The notes under the pieces were generated by a model. The model made no database searches. It saw only the letters and a program-made list of their open reading frames with translations, and was not told the origin of the DNA. Position numbers and translations under genes: made by a program. From Deltaproteobacteria bacterium (GTDB lineage: Bacteria; Desulfobacterota_B; Binatia; UBA9968), in contig JACZQL010000169.1 of assembly GCA_022545745.1 (NCBI GenBank), forward strand, positions 1 through 5,046: a stretch of 5,046 nucleotides of DNA. The letters are read 5' to 3'. Position 1 is the stretch's first letter; each line of letters starts with the position of its first letter. This document shows positions 1 to 5,046 of the stretch, piece after piece.

Positions 1-492
1 ACGGCCGTCGTCATCCGCATCGTCCCAGGAGAAGGTGATCGTGATCGGCGCATTGAACGTGGTGCCCTCTGGCTGAATGTCCACGCCGAACACGCCCAGC
101 GCCTGACCCAGGTTGGAGGTCAGCTCAAAGTTCGAGCCGGTATCGGTGATCGAAATCGTCGTGTCTTCATCCAATGCCCCAGGATCTACCTCGATGGTCA
201 CATCGCCCTTAGTCAAGTCCAGCTTCGCTCGTCCGCGGGCCCGAGTGAACTTTTTGGAGTAGGATTTCGACCATCCAAGGTTGACCACAACGTTGTGGTC
301 GCCACCATTCTTTTCATGCCGGGCGATCCACTTTGCATAGGCGGCTTCAAGCCTATTGGCGGTACCCCCATGGGCAAAAGCAGAGGCAGAGTCTAGTTGT
401 GGCCTTTCGTCGTGATGGCCACAGCTTGCAAGCAGGCAAACAGCAAACACCGTCACCAACCCGACCACCACAATCTTATAAAACTTCTTCAT
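1..492 (-). CDS. Exported lipoprotein with ZU5-like segment (partial, C-terminus outside window)
   Basis: The reverse strand is open from an ATG at 492 to the window edge, giving 164 residues with no stop. The N-terminus is a lipoprotein signal peptide: lysines at 2, 3 and 6, a hydrophobic stretch at residues 7-22, then the lipobox L21-A22-S23-C24. Cys24 would be lipidated. The next residue is Gly, not Asp, which in Gram-negative bacteria favours sorting to the outer membrane. Residues 25-65 are polar and probably a linker. Residues 98-116 (VTIEVDPGALDEDTTISIT) resemble the ZU5-like pattern in which 'PPGAL.. T.I.I' starts a beta sandwich, and a second strand-rich stretch follows at 134-156. 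The acidic run D157-D162 then begins what may be a calcium-binding or linker segment, cut by the edge. A strong AAGGAGG lies 6 bp upstream of the ATG. Export and lipidation are well supported. The ZU5 assignment is by motif resemblance only, and no substrate or partner can be named. Confidence 0.85.
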   Translation of the reverse strand, partial: MKKFYKIVVVGLVTVFAVCLLASCGHHDERPQLDSASAFAHGGTANRLEAAYAKWIARHEKNGGDHNVVVNLGWSKSYSKKFTRARGRAKLDLTKGDVTIEVDPGALDEDTTISITDTGSNFELTSNLGQALGVFGVDIQPEGTTFNAPITITFSWDDADDDGR

Positions 493-498
493 GGTGAT

Positions 499-505
499 CC
501 TCCTT
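499..505 (-). promoter_or_regulatory. Ribosome binding site of the lipoprotein gene
   Basis: The reverse strand reads AAGGAGG here, a near-perfect anti-16S match, six bases before the ATG at 492. It fixes the start codon and supports a real gene, even though the reading frame is cut by the window edge. Confidence 0.8.
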
Positions 506-820
506 TGCGCCATCACCTCGAGGACTCACTAAGCCTGTGGAGTCCCATAAGGGCTGATTCAAATACGGCGATGACTGACAAGGACTAATGGCAATCTTTG
601 TGCCAGAAGGATCCTGGCGCCCAAAAGTGTCCTGAATCACAGGCGGTTTTAACTCAGGGGGTTGAATTGATTGGACCAGAGAGCGGGATCAAATTTGCGA
701 CTCCATCTCACCTTGCGAAAAGTCACAATGATTCAATGATGGGAGAAGAATGGGTCTGTTCCTACTTTCCAGTGCTTTTCGTCCCTGTCAATAAAGAAGC
801 GGGAATGCTATGCAGAGGTG
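506..820. other. Intergenic gap with no convincing gene
   Basis: This stretch lies between the lipoprotein gene (leftward) and the DUF6062 remnant (rightward), so it should hold the promoter of the lipoprotein gene. I could not find a -35/-10 pair with acceptable spacing on either strand. An open frame on the plus strand (598-876) has no ribosome binding site and a composition unlike a known protein. Its end overlaps the remnant in another frame, so I treat it as chance. No heptamer arrays like those further right are present, and no strong inverted repeat was seen. The stretch may include eroded upstream sequence of the pseudogene. Confidence 0.5.
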
Positions 821-1155
821 ATGACCCAAGCACGAAAAGGACGTTCTTATTTCAAGCTCTTGGATGCCTTGAATGAATCGGGGTGCCCCACTTTCTTATG
901 ACCGAGGAGCACTTTTCCAACCATCCCAACTTCCATCTGCTGCTGGAGGTCCAGGCAGACAAGGCGAAGTCCCTAAGGGACAAGCTCGAACGGTTCATTG
1001 AAAAGCAGGATTACCGTCATCCGCAGAAAGTCACTTCCGATGAGGCAAAGGCGGGCAGGGTTGCCATGGAGTTCCTGAACGGAAAACCTGGGACCTTTGG
1101 CAGCGAGATTCAGCGCGAACCTTCAAGGCACGGGCCCGGTCGCTCGTGTCGATAG
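821..1155 (+). pseudogene. DUF6062-type protein remnant, internally deleted and frameshifted
   Basis: Two frames together give parts of one protein. From the ATG at 821 (frame 2) comes MTQARKGRSYFKLLDAL followed by NESGCP, which resembles the N-terminus of DUF6062 proteins leading into their first CPxC motif. That frame stops at 899-901. From about 877 (frame 1) comes VPHFLMTEEH, then NFHLLLEV, ERFIEKQDYRH and AMEFLNGKPG, which resembles the C-terminal third of the same family, ending in a stop at 1153-1155. As I recall the family, intact members are around 230-270 residues; here only about 25 plus about 85 remain, and the cysteine-containing middle is gone. The frames cross at GTGCCCCA (883-890). 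The family function is unknown to me. Upstream, AGAGG lies only two bases from the ATG, so initiation is doubtful. The family match is from memory of its sequence pattern and should be confirmed by a profile search. Confidence 0.6.
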
Positions 1156-1188
1156 AGCTGCCAGCTTGTTTCTCAAGGGTTTCACTCA

Positions 1189-2787
1189 ATGAGATGGTTT
1201 GACGTTGTTATCGTCGGCGCAGGCCACAATGGCCTGGTGACCGCAGGTTACCTTTCACGTTGGGGCCTAAAGGTGTTGGTTCTCGAGCGGCGGGAAGTCG
1301 TCGGGGGTGCGTGCGTCACCGAGGAACCGCGGCCCGGATATCGGGTCTCCACGGCGTCCTACGTGTGCAGTTTGCTGGATCCCAGAGTCATCGACGATTT
1401 GGAGCTGAAACGTTTCGGCTATGCCATTTTTCCCAAGGACCCGGCCTCCTTTACGCCTTTGCCTGACGGCCGATCCTTGCTTTTCTGGCAGGATCAGAAA
1501 AAGACCTTTGATGAAATCGCGAAGTTCTCACGGCACGACGCCGAGCAGTATCCGATCTATGAAGAGCTCATCAACCGCTTGGCGGTCTTTGCCGAATCCC
1601 AATTTAGCAGGACGCCGGCCAACTTATTCCCCACGGCCTTGGACGATTGGAAGAGAATGTTCGTCCTTGGCGGGGAACTGTTACGCCTCGGATGGGGAGA
1701 TTTAGCCAGGCTCACCAAGGTCCTACGATGGAGCGTTCAAAGTTTTTTGGATGATTATTTTCAATCCGAGGTTGTCAAGGCAACCCTTGCAACAGACGGG
1801 GTCATTGGATTCAACGGCGGACCTTCGACGCCGGGCTCGGCCTACGTGCTGTTGCACCACTGCATGGGGGAAGTGGGGGGGAAAAGAGGTCTCTGGGGTT
1901 TTGTCAAAGGCGGTATGGGCGGCATCACGCAGGCCCTCAAAAGATCTGCTGAATCGAAGGGTGTGGTTATTCAAACCGACGCATCCGTAGCAAAAATCAG
2001 GTCCCGTTCCGGCAGGGCCATGGGAGTGGTCCTCAGTAACGGCGATGAGATAGCGGCCCAGATTGTAGTATCCAATGCCGATCCCAAGCAGACCTTTCTG
2101 GAACTCATGGATAAAGGAGACCTGCCACCTTCATTTCGCGCTAGCATCGACGGAATAAAAATGGAGGGTAATGCCATGAAGGTCAACCTGATCTTGGAGG
2201 AGCTCCCGAATTTTACGGCCTATCCCGGGATTGAGGTAGGGCCTCAGCACAAAGGGACCATTCACATCTGCCCCAGCTTGACCTACATGGAGGAGGCGTG
2301 GCGAGACGCCGAGCAGGGGATCCCTTCAAATAACCCGATGCTCGAGTGTTGCATTCCAACGACCTATGACGATTCGCTGGCTCCGCCTGGTAAACACATC
2401 ATGTCAATCTTTGTCCAGTACGCACCTTACCGCCTCAAAGCGGGGACCTGGGATGACCTCCGGGACAGCTACGCGGATCGTGTCATCGAGACGTTGGGAA
2501 ATTATGCCCCCAATATCAAAGGCGCGATCATAGACCGGCAGGTCTTAACCCCGCTAGATCTCGAGAGGGAGTTCGGACTGACCCATGGCAACATCTTTCA
2601 CGGGGATATGGTCTTGAGCCAGCTCTTCTCTCTCCGCCCCTTGCGGGGGTGGGCGCAGTACCGAACGCCTGTCCATAACCTATATCTATGTGGGTCTGGA
2701 ACCCACCCCGGTGGCGGCGTGACGGGATTGCCCGGTTACAACGCGGCAAGGGAGATCATGATTGATATAAAGTCGAAAGGCGCATAG
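1189..2787 (+). CDS. FAD-dependent oxidoreductase, phytoene desaturase-like (PYROXD2 group)
   Basis: This is a complete 532-residue flavoprotein, close to the usual length of the group. The N-terminal Rossmann fold shows the dinucleotide-binding loop G10-A-G-H-N-G15, the acidic residue E33 closing the second strand (for the FAD ribose), and V38-G-G-A41, followed by VTEE. The succeeding 'ASY..SLL.P..I.DLELK..G' stretch (around 55-80) and the mid-protein 'GSAYVLLHH.MGE..G' and 'GGMGG' stretch (about 215-245) are typical of bacterial homologues of human PYROXD2 rather than true carotenoid desaturases. The C-terminal FAD clamp is NLYLCGSGTHPGGG (497-510), then TGLPGYNAA to 520. No signal peptide or membrane helix is seen, so it is probably cytosolic or peripheral. 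The start is ATG 1189 with a modest AAGGG at 1175-1179. Substrate unknown: no carotenoid genes lie nearby, so a desaturase role should not be assumed. The stop codon lies in repeat-like sequence. Confidence 0.93.
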   Translation: MRWFDVVIVGAGHNGLVTAGYLSRWGLKVLVLERREVVGGACVTEEPRPGYRVSTASYVCSLLDPRVIDDLELKRFGYAIFPKDPASFTPLPDGRSLLFWQDQKKTFDEIAKFSRHDAEQYPIYEELINRLAVFAESQFSRTPANLFPTALDDWKRMFVLGGELLRLGWGDLARLTKVLRWSVQSFLDDYFQSEVVKATLATDGVIGFNGGPSTPGSAYVLLHHCMGEVGGKRGLWGFVKGGMGGITQALKRSAESKGVVIQTDASVAKIRSRSGRAMGVVLSNGDEIAAQIVVSNADPKQTFLELMDKGDLPPSFRASIDGIKMEGNAMKVNLILEELPNFTAYPGIEVGPQHKGTIHICPSLTYMEEAWRDAEQGIPSNNPMLECCIPTTYDDSLAPPGKHIMSIFVQYAPYRLKAGTWDDLRDSYADRVIETLGNYAPNIKGAIIDRQVLTPLDLEREFGLTHGNIFHGDMVLSQLFSLRPLRGWAQYRTPVHNLYLCGSGTHPGGGVTGLPGYNAAREIMIDIKSKGA

Positions 2788-2810
2788 GGCATAGCGACGA
2801 AGACAGCGAA

Positions 2811-2838
2811 GCGCATACGCAGAGCGCAAAGTGCGAGA
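2811..2838 (+). repeat. Heptamer block, CGCAGAG/CGCAAAG family, first copy
   Basis: Four consecutive 7-bp units begin at 2811, 2818, 2825 and 2832; the clearest are CGCAGAG and CGCAAAG. The 14 bases at 2818-2831 recur exactly, inverted, at 4325-4338 on the far side of the first MFS gene. Confidence 0.7.
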
Positions 2839-2840
2839 AA

Positions 2841-2875
2841 CAGTGGGCAGAGGGCAGTTAGCAGTTTGCAGCAAA
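2841..2875 (+). repeat. Heptamer block, CAGNNNG family
   Basis: Four in-phase units, CAGTGGG, CAGAGGG, CAGTTAG and CAGTTTG, start at 2841, 2848, 2855 and 2862. A decayed fifth, CAGCAAA, starts at 2869. The invariant CAG and final G with variable middle bases suggest old tandem duplication followed by drift. Confidence 0.75.
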
Positions 2876-2880
2876 TGCGG

Positions 2881-2909
2881 GTCCACAGACTACAGGACTA
2901 CGGACAACC
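2881..2909 (+). repeat. Heptamer block, GACTACG-like family
   Basis: Units read as TCCACAG (2882), ACTACAG (2889), GACTACG (2896) and GACAACC (2903). The shared core is roughly GACNACR with a strict 7-bp step. It is unrelated in sequence to the neighbouring CAG and GCGCA blocks. Confidence 0.6.
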
Positions 2910-2922
2910 AGGAAACAGAACG

Positions 2923-2943
2923 TAGAGCGCAAAGCGCAGAGCG
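2923..2943 (+). repeat. Heptamer block, CAAAGCG/CAGAGCG family, second copy
   Basis: Three exact-length units, TAGAGCG, CAAAGCG and CAGAGCG, start at 2923, 2930 and 2937. This is the same family as 2811-2838, separated from it by the two unrelated blocks, and it reappears on the opposite strand at 4323-4350. Confidence 0.7.
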
Positions 2944-2953
2944 TGAGGAAGAA

Positions 2954-2981
2954 ACAAGTAACGAATTGAAAGCAACAAGTA
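2954..2981 (+). repeat. ACAAGTA pair at 21-bp spacing
   Basis: ACAAGTA occurs at 2954-2960 and again at 2975-2981, a distance of three heptamer steps, with two diverged units between. It continues the 7-bp rhythm of the spacer in an AT-rich family. With only two exact copies it is weaker than the other blocks. Confidence 0.4.
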
Positions 2982-2984
2982 AAT

Positions 2985-3004
2985 GGTAAAAAGGGTTCTT
3001 TACC
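2985..3004 (+). promoter_or_regulatory. Small inverted repeat ahead of the MFS gene
   Basis: GGTAAA (2985-2990) pairs with TTTACC (2999-3004) around an 8-base loop, ending 15 bp before the ribosome binding site of the downstream MFS gene. No T-run follows, so it is not a typical intrinsic terminator. It could be a leader hairpin or an operator, but a six-bp stem may also be chance. Confidence 0.2.
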
Positions 3005-3019
3005 GCTTGGCATTTTTAA

Positions 3020-3026
3020 GAGAGGA
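3020..3026 (+). promoter_or_regulatory. Ribosome binding site selecting a GTG start
   Basis: GAGAGGA lies six bases before the GTG at 3033. This good Shine-Dalgarno site favours GTG 3033 over the first in-frame ATG, which falls inside the first membrane helix. Confidence 0.7.
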
Positions 3027-3032
3027 TAGCCT

Positions 3033-4283
3033 GTGAGTAGTACGGAGCACGGGGGAGGTATATACTCACGACAGAATTTTCTTTCCATCTATGTCCCGGC
3101 CATGACCCTTGCCGTAGGCACCGGGATCGTGGTCCCAGCCATTCCGGTATACGCCAAGTCCTTCGGAGTCTCGTTTGAAGTTGCCTCTCTTGTAATCATC
3201 GTCCATCAACTGGGCGTTGCCCTCTCGAGCTATCCGGTCGGCCTGCTGATCGACCGCATCGGGCGCCGGAAGATCTTGCTCACCGGACCCGTGCTCCTTG
3301 CAATCTCAGGGTTCCTGATCACCATAGCGCAATCGTTCCCGGAGTTATTGGTCTATCGGTTCATCGGGGGTGTTGGAGAACAGATGTGGCAGATCAGCCG
3401 GCTGGCGATGATTGCCGACACAGGGGCGGATCGGGAACGAGGCCGCCAGATCACGACCATGAACGCAATGCAAAATGCCGGACGACTCTTCTCGCCCGCC
3501 CTTGGGGGGCTGCTCGCCGGATTCTGGGACATCCGTGCGCCGTTCATTGCCCATGCACTGCTGTCCCTGATGGCCATCATCCCAAGTTTCAAGCTGGTGC
3601 AAGAGACGGCACCCCATTTGGCCAAGGGTGCCGGTCGCGAACGGACCCAGACCGACGCGACACCGGCAGCGAGCTTTCGGACGTTGCTCACCTACCAGGT
3701 AGTCATCTTTTTTGTTGCCCAGTTTTTCGCGTCGCTGACACGGGCTCCGATTTTCTCCGGCCAGCTGAACCTCTACGGGGCTTATGTATACAACCTATCA
3801 CCTCAGACCATCGGAATCCTCGCAACCTCCGTGACCGCCATTGCCATCCCCATCACCATCGCCGCGGGTTACATCATGGACCGCTACGGGAGAAAGGCCA
3901 CTCTGGTGCCTGGATTCTCATTGCTCGCGGTGGCTCTTGCCTTCCTCAGTTTTACGGATTACGCGGGCTCGTCATTCGGGATGTTCGTTCTGGCCTATGT
4001 CTGTGTCTATACCAGCAACGGAATTACCGGGGGCAACATGCAGACGCTGGGGTCGGACATCGCGCCCGAGAAGGCCCGAGGGAAGTTCTATGGTATCTGG
4101 CAAACCATAGGAACCATCGGGGCTCCGGGCAGCACCTCTATGTTCGCGGTGCTGTCTGGCAGTTTGGGTTACTGGTCGGCCTTTGTGTTCCTCGGTATGA
4201 TGGCGGGTTGCACGGCACTAATTCTCGGCACGCAGGTGCGGGAGCGGTGGCGGGAGAAGCCGGCAACTACCGTGACCTCGTAA
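3033..4283 (+). CDS. MFS transporter, 12-helix drug:H+ antiporter-like
   Basis: This is a complete 416-residue integral inner-membrane protein of the major facilitator superfamily, normal in length for a 12-helix member. After a short polar N-terminus, helix 1 begins near residue 17. Motif A in the helix 2-3 loop is intact: G70, D74, R75, G77, R78, R79. Its counterpart in the second half is G279, D283, R284, G286, R287, K288. The helix 5 region, NAGRLFSPALGGLLAG (148-163), resembles the glycine/proline-rich motif C of drug:H+ antiporters. A polar central loop spans about 191-215. PEKARG (345-350) in the helix 10-11 loop is another common MFS feature. These signs indicate proton-coupled efflux or uptake, but the substrate cannot be read from the sequence. 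It starts at GTG 3033. The gene follows the oxidoreductase on the same strand after a repeat-filled 245-bp gap, so it may have its own promoter. Confidence 0.93.
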   Translation: MSSTEHGGGIYSRQNFLSIYVPAMTLAVGTGIVVPAIPVYAKSFGVSFEVASLVIIVHQLGVALSSYPVGLLIDRIGRRKILLTGPVLLAISGFLITIAQSFPELLVYRFIGGVGEQMWQISRLAMIADTGADRERGRQITTMNAMQNAGRLFSPALGGLLAGFWDIRAPFIAHALLSLMAIIPSFKLVQETAPHLAKGAGRERTQTDATPAASFRTLLTYQVVIFFVAQFFASLTRAPIFSGQLNLYGAYVYNLSPQTIGILATSVTAIAIPITIAAGYIMDRYGRKATLVPGFSLLAVALAFLSFTDYAGSSFGMFVLAYVCVYTSNGITGGNMQTLGSDIAPEKARGKFYGIWQTIGTIGAPGSTSMFAVLSGSLGYWSAFVFLGMMAGCTALILGTQVRERWREKPATTVTS

Positions 4284-4322
4284 AAGAATTCAAGAAAGTT
4301 TTTCGCGCCTAATTGCTTTTGA

Positions 4323-4350
4323 CGCTTTGCGCTCTGCGCTTAGCGCTTTG
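4323..4350 (-). repeat. Heptamer array, four units, inverted relative to the upstream spacer
   Basis: On the plus strand four perfect-length units stand head to tail: CGCTTTG (4323), CGCTCTG (4330), CGCTTAG (4337) and CGCTTTG (4344). On the reverse strand they are CAAAGCG, CTAAGCG, CAGAGCG and CAAAGCG, the same family as 2811-2838 and 2923-2943. The array lies between the convergent ends of the two MFS genes. Read in the direction of the minus-strand gene it has the same orientation as the array behind the oxidoreductase. Confidence 0.8.
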
Positions 4351-4361
4351 CTGTTCCTCCC

Positions 4362-4391
4362 TCTGCGTAAATCTGCGTGAGTCTGCGGTTA
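4362..4391. repeat. Tandem repeat of 10-bp period, three units
   Basis: TCTGCGTAAA, TCTGCGTGAG and TCTGCGGTTA follow each other at 4362, 4372 and 4382, sharing TCTGCG at the start of each unit. CTGCGGTTA, from the third unit, recurs exactly at 4423-4431, inside the end of the minus-strand MFS gene. No terminator hairpin with a T-run could be made out in the 135-bp convergent spacer. Confidence 0.7.
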
Positions 4392-4418
4392 TTTTCTTAA
4401 AGAGCTATTTGTCTACAT

Positions 4419-5046
4419 TTAGCTGCGGTTAATAACTTTTGAGGTTTTCTGCCGTATCATGGGTTTTCGCACGTCCTGCACCAGGTTCATCACCAGCATC
4501 GCCGCAAGGAAACTGGTGGACATTACGGTAAAAGCCACCTTGAAACTGTAGGTCTGGAACAAATAGCCGGTCACGATGGTCCAGACGGGAGCCGATAAAA
4601 AGCCCAGGAAAAAATAGAGGCTGAAGGCTGCGTCTTGGTCCTCCTCGGACACTGAATCGGCCACCATGGCTAGAGTGAGACTCCCACGGGAATGAGTGAC
4701 CATGCCAAAGAAGGTGACATTGAGCAAAATCAACAACGCGTTAGGCACCTGCCAGGCCAGTCCGAGGGCACCCAGCCCCGAGAGCAGGAGCGAGGCCTGA
4801 GTCACCCGCTTGCGGGAGCCGCGGTCAGAAAGCCACCCGAGAAGGAGAGGTCCAGCAAGGCCGCCCAGCTGGAATAGGAACAGGACCAGAATCGTGAATT
4901 TGATATCAAAACCGAAATCCCGCTCCAGGTACAGGGGCAGATAAGTCGGCATCACCTCACCCCGACCCGCACCGCCCACGAGAAACACGAGGGCGATCAG
5001 CATGAAGTTGCGGTTACGCAGAAGCCGTAGGTAGCTTGCCATGCTG
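4419..5046 (-). CDS. MFS transporter, C-terminal half (partial, N-terminus outside window)
   Basis: The reverse strand is open from the right edge to the TAA at 4421-4419, about 209 codons. Counting from the Met at 5042, the protein has some six hydrophobic segments: about 14-34, 50-70, 83-98, 101-118, 137-160 and 167-188. YLRLLRNRNF before the first helix is typical of the stretch that leads from the central cytoplasmic loop into helix 7 of MFS proteins. The helix 8-9 loop carries a motif-A copy: G69, D73, R74, R77, K78. MVADSVSEEDQDAAF (126-140) matches the helix 10-11 loop. This is therefore the second half of a normal 12-helix transporter, with helices 1-6 beyond the window. The Met at 5042 is probably internal; no ribosome binding site can be assessed with only four bases left. 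It differs clearly from the neighbouring plus-strand MFS protein, so they are not a recent duplication. Substrate unknown. Its last codons overlap a repeat-like CTGCGGTTA. Confidence 0.88.
   Translation of the reverse strand, partial: SMASYLRLLRNRNFMLIALVFLVGGAGRGEVMPTYLPLYLERDFGFDIKFTILVLFLFQLGGLAGPLLLGWLSDRGSRKRVTQASLLLSGLGALGLAWQVPNALLILLNVTFFGMVTHSRGSLTLAMVADSVSEEDQDAAFSLYFFLGFLSAPVWTIVTGYLFQTYSFKVAFTVMSTSFLAAMLVMNLVQDVRKPMIRQKTSKVINRS

Larger units (their letters stand above)
2780..2988 (+). repeat. Mosaic of several heptamer tandem-repeat families
   Basis: Almost the whole spacer after the oxidoreductase is made of 7-bp units, changing family every 25-40 bp. In order: GCGCATA and GGGCATA (2780-2793), the CGCAGAG/CGCAAAG block (2811-2838), a CAGNNNG block (2841-2875), a GACTACG-like block (2881-2909), a second CAAAGCG/CAGAGCG block (2923-2943), and two ACAAGTA copies exactly 21 bp apart (2954-2981). 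Units are degenerate, but their spacing stays at seven within each block. The design resembles the short tandemly repeated repetitive (STRR) heptamers described in filamentous cyanobacteria, though the unit sequences differ. The G/A-rich strand is the sense strand of the upstream gene. No open frame crosses the spacer. Confidence 0.75.

Noticed and set aside
598..876. 92-codon open frame on the plus strand
   Set aside because: It has no ribosome binding site and an unusual composition, and its end overlaps in another frame the better-supported N-terminal piece of the DUF6062 remnant.
883..901. Programmed ribosomal frameshift joining the two DUF6062 pieces
   Set aside because: There is no slippery heptamer of the usual kind, and the missing middle of the family points to deletion. 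A frameshift would still not restore the protein.
2811..2981. CRISPR array
   Set aside because: Units are 7 bp, contiguous and degenerate, with no 23-37 bp repeat and no unique spacers, and no cas gene is in view.
2966..2992. Promoter for the MFS gene (TTGAAA with a downstream AT-rich hexamer)
   Set aside because: The only TAAAAA-like -10 gives a 15-bp spacer, and 17 bp lands on a poor match; the elements also overlap the ACAAGTA repeats.
3386..4312. Long (308-codon) open frame overlapping the first MFS gene in another frame
   Set aside because: The translation is rich in His, Arg and Gly without domain or membrane pattern, as expected of a shadow frame in GC-rich coding DNA; the MFS frame has clear motifs.
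4284..4322. Intrinsic terminator after the first MFS gene
   Set aside because: There is a short T-run near 4301-4305, but I could not draw a stable GC-rich stem before it on either strand.
4419..5042. Self-standing six-helix half-transporter starting at Met 5042
   Set aside because: The frame stays open to the edge, and the N-terminal sequence looks like the region entering helix 7 of a 12-helix MFS protein, so truncation by the window is simpler.

Overview
The window looks like bacterial chromosome from a Gram-negative-type lineage. Genes are moderately GC-rich, Shine-Dalgarno sites precede the best-supported starts, and one gene encodes a lipoprotein with a classical lipobox. The intergenic spacers are rich in very short repeats. 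I associate that texture with environmental, deltaproteobacteria-like or related uncultured genomes, but this is an impression and no marker gene here fixes the taxon. No rRNA, tRNA, insertion sequence, CRISPR array or defence locus is visible.

Layout: (1) 1-492, minus strand, the N-terminal part of an exported lipoprotein with a ZU5-like beta segment, cut by the left edge. (2) 493-820, a divergent gap with no convincing gene. (3) 821-1155, plus strand, the remnant of a DUF6062-type gene whose N- and C-terminal ends are joined in different frames, apparently by a large internal deletion. (4) 1189-2787, plus strand, an intact FAD-dependent oxidoreductase of the phytoene desaturase-like/PYROXD2 group. 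(5) 2780-2988, a spacer built almost wholly of several unrelated families of 7-bp tandem repeats. (6) 3033-4283, plus strand, a complete 12-helix major facilitator superfamily (MFS) transporter with a GTG start. (7) 4284-4418, a convergent spacer holding another heptamer array and a 10-bp-period array. (8) 4419-5046, minus strand, the C-terminal half of a second, different MFS transporter cut by the right edge.

The oxidoreductase and the first transporter are co-directional, but 245 bp of repeat DNA separates them, so a shared operon is possible and not shown. No metabolic pathway can be assembled from these genes. The most unusual content is non-coding: a mosaic of different heptamer families packed into one spacer, a related array at the 3' side of the convergent MFS gene, and repeat-like sequence reaching into the last codons of two genes. 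The second point of interest is the DUF6062 remnant, whose junction reads sensibly in two frames over the same eight bases, as expected for a microhomology deletion.
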